Source of the DNA: JAYODW01 sp038116745
GTDB lineage: Bacteria; Pseudomonadota; Gammaproteobacteria; Ga0077536
Direction: 5' to 3'
DNA: 64,000 nt
Assembly: GCA_038116745.1 (NCBI GenBank)
Contig: JAYODW010000026.1
Coordinates: 10,560 to 74,559 of the forward strand
The position numbers were made by a program, and so were the translations under genes. Position 1 is the first letter of the stretch. Every line of letters begins with the position of its first letter. Under the pieces are notes generated by a model. That model was not told the origin of the DNA. It did no database searches and worked only from the letters and a program-made list of their open reading frames with translations. Shown in pieces: positions 15,444 to 24,084 of this stretch.

Positions 15444-17585
15444 ATGGCGGTTACCATCATCCTGGCCCTGTCCCTGTTTGGCTTGGCCACTGCCTTTTAC
15501 TACTCAACGGCGATCAAAAAAATCCCTATAGACATGGGTGTTGAGGACGCCGGCACCAAAGAGCGCCTGGCCAAAATTTCGTCCGCGATTGCCGGTGGCG
15601 CGATGGCATTCCTCAAGCAGGAATACAAGTCCATGGCGATTTTCATGGTGGTTTTTGCGGCCATCATCGCCGCTCTCATCGACGACCATCACACCGACTA
15701 CGTCAACGAAGGTATGTATACCGCCCTTGCTTTCCTGTTCGGCGCAATCATTTCGATCGTGTCTGGTTTTATCGGCATGCGGATCGCGACGGTAGGGAAC
15801 GTTCGCACAACGGTTTCGGCCAACAAATCTCTGTCGGAAGCATTCAACGTCGCACTACGCTCTGGTTCCGTCATGGGTTTCGGGCTGGTGAGCCTCGCGT
15901 CCCTGGGCTTGCTCCTGGTCTACCTGCTGCTTGTTAACCTGATGCCTGCACAGCTCCCGACACACGTTCTCATGGAAGTGATCGCCGGCTTCGGGCTGGG
16001 CGGTTCTTCGATCGCGCTGTTTGCCCGAGTGGGCGGCGGCATCTTCACCAAAGCGGCCGATGTGGGCGCAGATCTGGTGGGTAAAGTCGAAGCCGGTATT
16101 CCGGAAGATGACCCGCGGAACCCCGCTGTCATTGCAGACAACGTGGGCGACAACGTGGGTGACGTAGCAGGCATGGGTGCAGACCTTTTCGGATCCTGCG
16201 CAGAGAGCACCTGCGCGGCGATGGTTATCAGCGCCATCGCCTTCGCTGGCAATGTTGATGCGCTGCTCTACCCAATCGTGATTTCCGCGATAGGCATCCC
16301 GATCAGCCTGATTACCATCATGCTCGTGCGTGTGAACAGCGAGGATCAGGTCGGTCCGGCGCTGAAGAAAATGCTCATGATTTCCAGTGCATTGATGGCT
16401 GTGGTGATGTATTTCGTCACCATGCACCTGGTGCCGGCCAACTTTGAAATCACCGGAATGGCGTGCACGTCGATGGACGTCTTCTACTGCTTTCTGGCCG
16501 GCCTGGTTGCCGGACTGGTTGTGGGACTGCTCACGGAGTACTACACCGCGCATGACTACACGCCAGTGCGGGAAGTTGCCCAGTCCTGCGAGACCGGTTC
16601 GGCGACGAACATCATCTTCGGTATCGCGCTCGGGTATAAAAGTTCGGTCGGGCCCTACCTTGCGATCGGACTTTCGATCTATATCCCGTGGATGCTGGCT
16701 GGCATGTACGGCGTGGCTATCGCCTCGTTGGGCATGCTGGGCACGCTCGTGATCGCACTGACGATCGATGCCTACGGGCCCGTAGCGGATAACGCCGGCG
16801 GTATTGCTGAAATGGCGGGTATGGACGAGCACGTGCGTGAGCGCACGGACGTCCTCGACGCCGCGGGAAATACGACCGCGGCCATGGGCAAGGGCTTCGC
16901 GATCGGCGCTGCGATTCTGACGTCGCTGGCACTTTTTGCCGCGTTTCTGACCCGCGCAGACATTCTGCTCAAAGAGCAGAACGGGGCGGATTACGATCTG
17001 CTGGGCAGCATCAACCTGCTCGACCCGATGGTCTACACGGGGCTGTTTATCGGCGCTGTGCTGCCGGCGTACTTTTCTGCGATGACCATGAAGTCGGTCG
17101 GGTCGGCCGCTTATAAGATGATCGAGGAAGTGCGGCGGCAGTTCCGCGAGATTCCGGGAATCATGGAAGGCAAGGGCGACCCGGACTACGACCAGTGTGT
17201 TGCTATTTCAACGCAGGCCGCGTTGAAAGAGATGATCGCGCCAGGGGTGCTGATCATGGGCGCGCCTCTGGTCACCGGTTTCCTGTTCGGTATCGAGGCA
17301 ACGGCCGGGTTGCTCGCCGGTTCGCTGGTTTGTGGTGGTGTGCTCGCGATCTCCAGTTCGAACAGCGGTGGAGCGTGGGATAACGCCAAAAAATATATAG
17401 AAAAGGGTAACCACGGCGGCAAGGGCACAGAGGCCCACAAGGCTGCGGTAGTTGGCGACACCGTTGGTGATCCGCTGAAAGATACCTCGGGACCGTCGCT
17501 GAACATCCTGATCAAGCTCTCGGCTATCCTGTCGCTCGTTTTCGTGCCGTTCTTTGTGCAGTACGGCGGAGTTCTCATGGGCTGA
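15444..17585 (+). CDS. hppA: Membrane-bound ion-pumping pyrophosphatase, K+-dependent type
   Basis: 713 residues with about 16 membrane helices. The pyrophosphate site is clear: DVGADLVGKVE (about 212), the repeated DNVGDNVGD cluster, and the late acidic motifs DNAGGIAEM, NSGGAWDNAKK and GDTVGDPLKD. Residues 475-488 read GNTTAAMGKGFAIG: Ala479 and Gly482 are the signature of K+-dependent enzymes, whereas K+-independent ones have Lys and Thr there. The enzyme hydrolyses PPi and pumps H+ or Na+ outward; which ion cannot be decided by eye. pfp follows after 190 bases, separated by a hairpin. Confidence 0.96.
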   Translation: MAVTIILALSLFGLATAFYYSTAIKKIPIDMGVEDAGTKERLAKISSAIAGGAMAFLKQEYKSMAIFMVVFAAIIAALIDDHHTDYVNEGMYTALAFLFGAIISIVSGFIGMRIATVGNVRTTVSANKSLSEAFNVALRSGSVMGFGLVSLASLGLLLVYLLLVNLMPAQLPTHVLMEVIAGFGLGGSSIALFARVGGGIFTKAADVGADLVGKVEAGIPEDDPRNPAVIADNVGDNVGDVAGMGADLFGSCAESTCAAMVISAIAFAGNVDALLYPIVISAIGIPISLITIMLVRVNSEDQVGPALKKMLMISSALMAVVMYFVTMHLVPANFEITGMACTSMDVFYCFLAGLVAGLVVGLLTEYYTAHDYTPVREVAQSCETGSATNIIFGIALGYKSSVGPYLAIGLSIYIPWMLAGMYGVAIASLGMLGTLVIALTIDAYGPVADNAGGIAEMAGMDEHVRERTDVLDAAGNTTAAMGKGFAIGAAILTSLALFAAFLTRADILLKEQNGADYDLLGSINLLDPMVYTGLFIGAVLPAYFSAMTMKSVGSAAYKMIEEVRRQFREIPGIMEGKGDPDYDQCVAISTQAALKEMIAPGVLIMGAPLVTGFLFGIEATAGLLAGSLVCGGVLAISSSNSGGAWDNAKKYIEKGNHGGKGTEAHKAAVVGDTVGDPLKDTSGPSLNILIKLSAILSLVFVPFFVQYGGVLMG

Positions 17586-17606
17586 AATTGGTTGGTATGA
17601 AAGAAA

Positions 17607-17630
17607 CGAGGCCGGCTCTTGCCGGCCTCG
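17607..17630 (+). terminator. Strong hairpin after hppA
   Basis: CGAGGCCGGC, loop TCTT, then GCCGGCCTCG: a perfect 10-bp stem 22 bases after the hppA stop. The flanking GAAA/TTTC bases can extend it. The following TCGTTTCT is only weakly T-rich, so it may be a partial terminator or an RNA-stabilising element that lets some transcription reach pfp. Confidence 0.7.
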
Positions 17631-17775
17631 TCGTTTCTGGCGGAGGTATAAGTTGACCTTGCGCTGTGACTGCTATTTCAGCGCAATGGTCGACTGGCCA
17701 GGATCGTAAGGACCGGTGCCTGGTCAGCCAGCGCCAGGTTTCTGTACAAGCAAATTCATTCGGGAGATCTCATTC

Positions 17776-19047
17776 ATGAGCCGCGACAAAAAGAATGCTT
17801 TCTACGCCCAGTCGGGCGGTGTGACGGCGGTCATCAACGCATCGGCCTGCGGAGTGCTGGAGGCCGCGAGGTCGATCGGGCGCAATCACATTGGGAAAGT
17901 GTATGCCGGGAGAAACGGCATCATAGGTGCGCTCACGGAAGATCTGATCGACACCTCGCTTGAAACGGATGCCGACATTGCCGCGCTGCGGCACACGCCA
18001 GCCGGAGCCTTCGGTTCCTGCCGGTACAAACTCAAAAGCCCGGACACACATCGGGCTGAGTTTGAGCGCCTCTTGGAGGTCTTCCGCGCACACAACATCG
18101 GTTATTTTTTCTACAACGGGGGCGGGGATTCTCAGGACACGACCAACAAGGTCGCCGAATTCAGCGCAGCCGCGGGTTATCCGCTGACCTGTATCGGGAT
18201 TCCGAAGACTGTGGATAACGATCTGCCGATTACTGACAACTGTCCTGGGTTTGGCTCGGTTGCGAAATATGTGGCGGTGTCGATCCGGGAAGCCGGGTTC
18301 GACGTCGCGTCGATGGCCAAAACCTCAACTAAGGTCTTTGTCATGGAGGTGATGGGCCGCCATGCCGGCTGGATCGCGGCTGCCGGTGGTCTCGCCAGCG
18401 GTTCGCCCGAGGAACCTCCACACCTCATTCTGTTCCCTGAGATTGAGTTTGATGAAGAGCGTTTCCTGTCACGGGTGGATGAGTGCGTAAACCAACATGG
18501 CTACTGCGCCATCGTTGTGTCCGAAGGTCTGCGTAACGCGTCGGGTAAGTTCGTTGCCGAAGCAGGGACCCGCGATGCATTTGGTCACGCGCAGCTTGGC
18601 GGTGTTGCGCCGGTGATTGCGGAGCTGATCAAAAACCGTCTCGGGCATAAATATCACTGGGCTGTAGCGGATTACCTGCAGCGGGCCGCCAGGCATATCG
18701 CATCGCGAACGGATGTTGAGCAGGCCTATGCTCTGGGTCGGGCCGCCGTCGAGTTCGCCCTTCGCGGCGACAACGCCGTGATGCCGACGATTGTGCGGAC
18801 CGCCGACGAACCCTACGCCTGGGACATCGGGAGCGTGCCTCTCGGTGAAGTGGCTAACGTTGAAAAAAAGATGCCGCGGGATTTCATCAGCGATGACGGC
18901 TTCGGGATAACCGATGCCTGCCGGCGCTACCTCGCGCCGTTGATTGCCGGTGAAGACTATCCGCCTTATGAAAACGGTCTGCCGCGCTACGTTCGTCTGC
19001 TTAACGCGCCGGTTGCAAGAAAACTGGCCGATGCCTTCGAAGTTTAG
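17776..19047 (+). CDS. pfp: Pyrophosphate-dependent 6-phosphofructokinase
   Basis: 423 residues from the ATG at 17776, preceded by GGGAG; the upstream 20 codons to 17716 lack family similarity. It phosphorylates fructose 6-phosphate using PPi and works reversibly. Motifs: AQSGGVTAVINAS, YNGGGDSQDTTNK, IPKTVDNDLPITD and EVMGRHAGWIA. The Lys in PKTVDND marks the PPi-using type; ATP enzymes have Gly there. Following hppA in the same direction makes a pyrophosphate-recycling pair, as seen in some methylotrophs. No ATP-PFK is in the window. Confidence 0.93.
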   Translation: MSRDKKNAFYAQSGGVTAVINASACGVLEAARSIGRNHIGKVYAGRNGIIGALTEDLIDTSLETDADIAALRHTPAGAFGSCRYKLKSPDTHRAEFERLLEVFRAHNIGYFFYNGGGDSQDTTNKVAEFSAAAGYPLTCIGIPKTVDNDLPITDNCPGFGSVAKYVAVSIREAGFDVASMAKTSTKVFVMEVMGRHAGWIAAAGGLASGSPEEPPHLILFPEIEFDEERFLSRVDECVNQHGYCAIVVSEGLRNASGKFVAEAGTRDAFGHAQLGGVAPVIAELIKNRLGHKYHWAVADYLQRAARHIASRTDVEQAYALGRAAVEFALRGDNAVMPTIVRTADEPYAWDIGSVPLGEVANVEKKMPRDFISDDGFGITDACRRYLAPLIAGEDYPPYENGLPRYVRLLNAPVARKLADAFEV

Positions 19048-19083
19048 GGTTCGACCAGACTCCGGACAGAAGGACTAGATGAA

Positions 19084-19710
19084 TCAGCTCGGACTCAGAG
19101 TGGTGGGCACGCCATGACGGCTCAGGATCGACGCCGTCTCCGCTAACGGCAGACCTACTACGGCTGAGTAGCTCCCTTCTATCCGTCGCACGAGCGCGCC
19201 GCCGAGACCCTGGATGCCGTAGGCGCCTGCCTTGTCAGCTGGTTCGCCGCTGGCCCAGTAGGCGTCGATGATCGAATCGCTGAGGACAGCAAACTGTACC
19301 CGCGTGGTAACCAGCAGGCCCTGCGGTGCCTGTGTACCGACGCAAGTGGCGATGGCCGTGTGCACTTCATGCCAGGCACCGGACAGAGCTTTCAGCATGG
19401 TCCGCGCATCGTCCAGGTCCAGTGGTTTGCCGTAAATCGCGCCATTGCGCGTCACGCAGGTATCCGCCGCTATGACCACGGCCTCAGAGGGCACCGTGTC
19501 TGAGACGCTGAGTGCTTTATTTCTCGCTAAACGCAGAACATAGGATTCTGGTTGTTCCTGCTGCAGCGGTCGCTCGTCCACATCGGGGGTGACTATGGAG
19601 AACTCGACGCCGAGCGTTCGCAGCAATTCAGCCCGACGGGGAGAGCTTGAAGCGAGGCACACCGGCGGTCGTGCTGCCGCGGGGTTATGCCCTGTGGTAA
19701 GGATGCCCAT
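19084..19710 (-). CDS. maf: Maf/YhdE-family nucleoside triphosphate pyrophosphatase
   Basis: 208 residues from the ATG at 19710 (MGILTTGHNP). Family motifs: LASSSPRRAELLRTLG, DVDERPL, VIAADTCV and GKPLDLDDA near the active site. Maf proteins hydrolyse non-canonical or modified nucleotides and have been tied to septation arrest. A longer in-frame reading to 19992 lies wholly within rlmH and is rejected. The start overlaps the end of rlmH by 26 bases. Convergent with pfp. Confidence 0.93.
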   Translation of the reverse strand: MGILTTGHNPAAARPPVCLASSSPRRAELLRTLGVEFSIVTPDVDERPLQQEQPESYVLRLARNKALSVSDTVPSEAVVIAADTCVTRNGAIYGKPLDLDDARTMLKALSGAWHEVHTAIATCVGTQAPQGLLVTTRVQFAVLSDSIIDAYWASGEPADKAGAYGIQGLGGALVRRIEGSYSAVVGLPLAETASILSRHGVPTTLSPS

Positions 19711-20149
19711 CAATGATGCTCCAGGCTCTGTAGAGTTGTTCGGCCAGCACGACTTGAACCAGCAGGTGAGGCAGGGTAAGCGTAGACAGAGACCAGCGCA
19801 GATCGACCTGCCCGAGCATGCTTTCATCAAGGCCGTCTGCGCCACCGATGACGAAAGCAAGACCGCGGCCTGCCGAGCGTCGCTCGCCAAGCCATGCGGC
19901 CAGGGCCTCGCTTGAGAAGGTCTTACCCCGAATGTCGAGAGCGACCGTGTAGGTGTCTTTGGGCAAGCGTCGAAGCAGTCGGCGCGCTTCATCCTGACGC
20001 CGCTGCTCGGCAGGGATCCCGTCCCGGCCCGGGACGAGATGTGTGAATTGGAAACTCAGGTCGCGCGGCATGCGCTGACGGTAATCAGTGGTCTGCTCAA
20101 CGACCCAGCGGGGCGGTTTGCGGCAGACGCTGAAGATGTCGATCTGCAC
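19685..20149 (-). CDS. rlmH: RlmH, 23S rRNA pseudouridine-1915 N3-methyltransferase
   Basis: 154 residues, the standard size. SPOUT fold with the SAM-binding trefoil knot: FVIGGADGLDES and the C-terminal LTLPHLLVQVVLAEQLYRAW, ending in the conserved HPYHR segment. It methylates helix 69 of 23S rRNA in the assembled ribosome. Located 6 bases downstream of rsfS, a common pairing. Confidence 0.96.
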   Translation of the reverse strand: MQIDIFSVCRKPPRWVVEQTTDYRQRMPRDLSFQFTHLVPGRDGIPAEQRRQDEARRLLRRLPKDTYTVALDIRGKTFSSEALAAWLGERRSAGRGLAFVIGGADGLDESMLGQVDLRWSLSTLTLPHLLVQVVLAEQLYRAWSIIDGHPYHRA

Positions 20150-20155
20150 CGGCCT

Positions 20156-20524
20156 TTACGCCTCCTCCAGCAGTCGATTGTTGTGACGCTCCTCCCAGAG
20201 TTTCTCCAGCTGATAGAAGTCACGGGCAGTCGGCTGCATGACGTGGACGATGACGTCATTCAGATCGATTAACACCCATTCGGCCAGTTGTTCTCCTTCG
20301 ACGCCGACAGCTTTTACGCCGATAGCAGAGGCCGCCTCCCGAATGCGCTCGCAGAGCGCCTTGACCTGTCTCGCGGAGCGTCCCGTCGCAATGATCATGA
20401 AGTCGGTGATCACAGTCATGCCGCGGACATCCAGCTGCCGGATGTCTTCGGCTTTACCGTCGTCAAGCGCCGCTGCGATCCGCAGTGCAAGAGCATCAGA
20501 GGTCGTCGGAGAAAAGGCTTTCAT
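20156..20524 (-). CDS. rsfS: RsfS, ribosome silencing factor (Iojap)
   Basis: 122 residues. DUF143/Iojap fold with the signature around VLIDLNDVIVHVMQ and FYQLEKLW. RsfS binds uL14 on the large subunit and blocks subunit joining during starvation. It overlaps the end of nadD by 4 bases (ATGA) and precedes rlmH. Confidence 0.96.
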   Translation of the reverse strand: MKAFSPTTSDALALRIAAALDDGKAEDIRQLDVRGMTVITDFMIIATGRSARQVKALCERIREAASAIGVKAVGVEGEQLAEWVLIDLNDVIVHVMQPTARDFYQLEKLWEERHNNRLLEEA

Positions 20525-21180
20525 GCGCGGTAGAGCTGCCTGTGCTGGATGTAATCATCAACCGGGTCGGGGACAAGATAACGGATGTTCATTCCGCGCG
20601 AACAGCGCACGCGTATGTCGCTGGACGCGATGGGCAGCAGCGGAATCTCCAAAAAGTACACGCAGCCGCCGATGCGCGTATGCAGATCTGAAGGCTGTGT
20701 GGAAATGGTTTGATTGATCAGTGCGTTCAACGCAGGGTGTGGCTCGGTCTTTGCTGAAGGGCGCGAGACCACCACGATGTGTGCAAAGTTGAGTAACTCG
20801 TCACAGCGATGCCAGGTCGGCAGAGTATCAAAGGCGTCCCGTCCCATGATGAGGCACAGCGGCGTCCGTGGAAAACGCGAGCGGAAGTTTTCCAAGGTTT
20901 CTACTGTGTAGCTCACCCCGCCGCGCTCAAGCTCGCAGCAGTCCAGCACCAGAGGGGGATGTACAGCGAGCGAGAGCATCATGCGGCGGTGTTCACTGCT
21001 GATTTGATCGGCGGCGCGATGCCCCGGGGTCGCCAGTGGGATCAAGCGCACCTCGGCCAGCTTGAGTTTTTCGAAAACTTCGACTGCGACCCGCAGATGC
21101 CCGTGATGGACGGGATCAAAAGTTCCGCCCAGGAGCCCGATAGGCAGTGGTGCTGAAGTCGCCTGGCCGGACTCTTTCAT
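20521..21180 (-). CDS. nadD: NadD, nicotinate-nucleotide adenylyltransferase
   Basis: 219 residues from the ATG at 21180, which overlaps the proA TGA in ATGA form; a longer reading to 21213 adds only proA-overlapping codons. Motifs: GLLGGTFDPVHHGHLR (nucleotidyl transferase GxFxPxHxGH) and SSDIRVRCSRG near the C-terminus, the conserved ISSTxIR-type loop. It converts nicotinate mononucleotide to deamido-NAD, serving the same pathway as nadA at 7332. Confidence 0.95.
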   Translation of the reverse strand: MKESGQATSAPLPIGLLGGTFDPVHHGHLRVAVEVFEKLKLAEVRLIPLATPGHRAADQISSEHRRMMLSLAVHPPLVLDCCELERGGVSYTVETLENFRSRFPRTPLCLIMGRDAFDTLPTWHRCDELLNFAHIVVVSRPSAKTEPHPALNALINQTISTQPSDLHTRIGGCVYFLEIPLLPIASSDIRVRCSRGMNIRYLVPDPVDDYIQHRQLYRA

Positions 21181-22460
21181 TCTCGGATCTGGCCATTTCC
21201 CAGCACGATCCATTTCTCTGAGGTAAGCCCTTCCAGTCCCACCGGACCCCGCGCGTGAAATTTGTCCGTGCTGATTCCGATCTCGGCCCCCAGGCCGTAT
21301 TCAAACCCGTCGGCAAACCGGGTTGAGGCATTCACCATCACAGAACTTGAATCGACTTCTCGCAGGAAACGCTGCGCGTTGGAAAAGTCCTCAGTCACGA
21401 TCGACTCGGTATGTGCCGAGCCGTAACGGTGAATGTGCGCGATGGCGTCATCCAGGGTCTCGACGATGCGCACCGCGAGAATCGGCGCAAGGTACTCGGC
21501 ATACCAGTCTTCTTCCGTTGCGGGGCTGATATTGTCGTGGAGTGCGCGCGTCCGCTCGCAGCCGCGCAGCTCAACGCCGGCTGCCGCCAGGGCTCCAAGC
21601 AGCCGCGGGAAAATCCGCGCCGCACTGGCGGGCGTCGCCAGCAGGGTCTCCATCGCGTTACAGACGCCATAGCGGTGTGTTTTCGCGTTCAAGGCGATGT
21701 CGTGCGCTTTCTGATCATCCGCCGCATCGTCGAGGAAGACGTGACAGACGCCGTCGAGATGCTTGATGACCGGCATCGTAGCTTCCTGGCTCACGCGTTC
21801 GATCAGGCTTTTGCCACCACGCGGGACGATGACGTCGATTGCGTCGCGCTGTCGCAGCATGGCGCCGACCGCTGCCCGATCCGGGGTGTCGATCACCTGT
21901 ATCGCGGTTTCCGGTAGACCAGCAGCACTCAGGCCCTGCCGCACACATGCAGCAATCGCCTGGTTTGATCGCTGGGCCTCAGAGCCGCCACGCAGGATGG
22001 CGGCATTCCCGGATTTGAGGCAAAGCGCCGCGGCATCAGCGGTTACGTTCGGGCGGGACTCAAAGATAATGCCGACCACGCCGAGTGGTACGCGCATGCG
22101 CCCTACCTGAATGCCACTCGGTCTGTACTTGAGGTTGTCGATAGCGCCGATAGGGTCGGCGAGACTGGCCACCTGGAGCACACCCTCCGCCATGGCCGTA
22201 ATCCGCGCCGGCGTCAGCTCCAGTCGATCAAAGAGCGCGGGTTCGATATCGCCGGCGTGCAGCAGGTCCTGGCGATTAGCTTCCAGAATTCCCTCGCGTG
22301 ATTCGTTAATGGCGTTCGCAATCTGCCCCAGGGCGTCGTTTTTCTCCCGCGTAGACGCACGCGCCATTGCCAGGCTCGCTGCGCGGGCGTTCTGAGCCAG
22401 ACTGGCTACATAGCTTTCAATGTCTACCGGCCTGCTGCCGGATGACGACGACTGGGACAT
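21177..22460 (-). CDS. proA: ProA, gamma-glutamyl phosphate reductase
   Basis: 427 residues, an aldehyde dehydrogenase-fold enzyme for the second step of proline synthesis. Diagnostic segments: LGVVGIIFESRPNVT, LKSGNAAILRGGSEA, and the catalytic Cys in YGVCNAMETLL. GAEIGISTDKFHARGPVGLEGLT is the expected C-terminal signature (split here across its length). proB is not in the window. It sits between holA and nadD, an arrangement common in gammaproteobacteria. Confidence 0.97.
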   Translation of the reverse strand: MSQSSSSGSRPVDIESYVASLAQNARAASLAMARASTREKNDALGQIANAINESREGILEANRQDLLHAGDIEPALFDRLELTPARITAMAEGVLQVASLADPIGAIDNLKYRPSGIQVGRMRVPLGVVGIIFESRPNVTADAAALCLKSGNAAILRGGSEAQRSNQAIAACVRQGLSAAGLPETAIQVIDTPDRAAVGAMLRQRDAIDVIVPRGGKSLIERVSQEATMPVIKHLDGVCHVFLDDAADDQKAHDIALNAKTHRYGVCNAMETLLATPASAARIFPRLLGALAAAGVELRGCERTRALHDNISPATEEDWYAEYLAPILAVRIVETLDDAIAHIHRYGSAHTESIVTEDFSNAQRFLREVDSSSVMVNASTRFADGFEYGLGAEIGISTDKFHARGPVGLEGLTSEKWIVLGNGQIRE

Positions 22461-22470
22461 TGGAGGTTTC

Positions 22471-23508
22471 CTACAGCGGTTGCATCAGAGAAGACATTGA
22501 CTTCTGCCCGCTCAGGCGCAGCGTCAGCAGTTCGAGCTCGGTCCACGGCGTTCCGTCTCTGCCGCCTTTAACAATTGTGTCGATGAAATTATTGTAGGCC
22601 AGCATTGCCGAGAGCGCGTCTGCTGTATGGGCTTCAAGGCAGCGCAGAAACATGGATTTTCTGGATTGCCATACCCGGTGTTCATTCAGGGCTTTTTCAT
22701 AAGACCCTTCGTTCGTAGCATTGTGAGCGACGGCGAGCAGCGTGCGCAGCTCCCGTCCAAGGGCCCAGGTGAGAATAGGTGGCTCGGTGCCTTCCTCACG
22801 CAATCCTCGCAGGACGCGCAGTGCGCGCGCGCCGTGGCCGCTCAACAGGGCGTCGGTCCACTGGAAAACAGTGTAGCGCGCACTGTCGGATACAGCCCGT
22901 ATGACATCGTCGTCGGAGATATCCGGGCTATCGACGACGAGCGCTAGTTTTTCGATCTCCTGCGCAGCCGCGAGCAGGTTGCCCTCCACGCGCTCGGCGA
23001 TAAGCGCTGCGGCGGCAGTCGAAATGCGCTTCCCATGTGCCACTGCCCGCGCCTGGAGCCAGCGGGGTAGCTCTGCCGCGCCGAATTCCCGTGCACTTAG
23101 ACATACGCCTGCCTGATCTACGGACCGGTACCAGGCTGTTTTGAGCACTTTCCTGTCAAGCGCACCCGCGTTGACGATCAGCACGTCCTCACACGCGCCG
23201 CCCAGCGCAAGCTGTTCCAAGGCGGCGCTACCTCCCCGGTCCAGTCCGCGCCCGGAAACCTGGATTTCCAGCAGCCTGCGCGAGGAGAAAAGCGACAGCG
23301 ATTGAGTCTCCGAGGTGACCGCGGTCCAGTCATCTGCGCTGCCCACCTCCAAGCGTATTCGCTCGCTGATGCCTTCCTTCAGGGCCGCCTCGCGGACCGC
23401 GTCATTGGCCTCGCGTAGCTGCAAAGGTTCGTTGCCGTAAAAAAAATACAGTGTATCGAGTGGTCTCGCCGAGAGGCGTTCGCGCAGGCGGTCAAGGCTG
23501 AGCAGCAT
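22471..23508 (-). CDS. holA: HolA, DNA polymerase III delta subunit
   Basis: 345 residues. An AAA+-like clamp-loader subunit without a functional Walker A, beginning with the typical YFFYGNEPLQLREANDAVR segment; a central LLAAAQEIEKLAL and later FQWTDALLSGHGARALRVL are recognisable. It opens the beta clamp. Adjacent to lptE and leuS in the conserved order. Confidence 0.93.
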   Translation of the reverse strand: MLLSLDRLRERLSARPLDTLYFFYGNEPLQLREANDAVREAALKEGISERIRLEVGSADDWTAVTSETQSLSLFSSRRLLEIQVSGRGLDRGGSAALEQLALGGACEDVLIVNAGALDRKVLKTAWYRSVDQAGVCLSAREFGAAELPRWLQARAVAHGKRISTAAAALIAERVEGNLLAAAQEIEKLALVVDSPDISDDDVIRAVSDSARYTVFQWTDALLSGHGARALRVLRGLREEGTEPPILTWALGRELRTLLAVAHNATNEGSYEKALNEHRVWQSRKSMFLRCLEAHTADALSAMLAYNNFIDTIVKGGRDGTPWTELELLTLRLSGQKSMSSLMQPL

Positions 23509-23565
23509 CGAAACCCCCTGAGTTCGATTCGGGTCCGCTGGCGCGATGCCGACGTTTCGCCGCGA

Positions 23566-24081
23566 TCAGGAAGATGTTCCTGTCGTTTCGGAAAGTTTGA
23601 TCGCCTGCACACGGAAAAGAATCGAGCGCGCTGCTAATTGCGCAAGGTCGCGCTTCACCACGGCATCCTGCTCGGAGGTGCCAAGCACCGAGGTTTCGTC
23701 AAAAATGTAGTCGTTTTCGAAAGTGAGTTCGTCTCTCGGCATGAGCAGGCGGCCTTGGCTATCGCGCAGCGCAACCGTGGCTTTCAGCACCAGCTCGATT
23801 TCCCGGACTTTCCCGGTATTGGGGTCGAGCGATAGCGGGCGACGGCTGAATTTTTCCGACCTGACCTCGATGATGATGTCGGCAGTGGTCCGGGTGGCGA
23901 ATGTCCCGCCCCGGTTAGTTATCTCCTCACGCAACACTGGACCGAGTGTGGGCGTTCCTGCCTCTTCCACATACAGCGCGCGATTGAGACCACCTTCACT
24001 GCTTTGTCCGCGCAGATGCCAGCCGCAGCCCGTGAGGATGCCGCACAGCAGGAAAACCAGGACGATAGACGGTGTCCGCAT
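23566..24081 (-). CDS. lptE: LptE, LPS-assembly lipoprotein
   Basis: 171 residues. Lipoprotein signal with lipobox LTGC, lipidated Cys19 followed by GWHLRG, the hallmark LptE N-terminus. It plugs the LptD barrel and helps place LPS in the outer leaflet. Four bases downstream of leuS on the same strand; 57 bases separate it from holA. Confidence 0.93.
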   Translation of the reverse strand: MRTPSIVLVFLLCGILTGCGWHLRGQSSEGGLNRALYVEEAGTPTLGPVLREEITNRGGTFATRTTADIIIEVRSEKFSRRPLSLDPNTGKVREIELVLKATVALRDSQGRLLMPRDELTFENDYIFDETSVLGTSEQDAVVKRDLAQLAARSILFRVQAIKLSETTGTSS

Positions 24082-24084
24082 GAC

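Noticed and set aside
15855..16832. 325-residue antisense open frame within hppA
   Set aside because: His/Asp-rich translation with no family features; it is the shadow of a GC-rich membrane protein gene.
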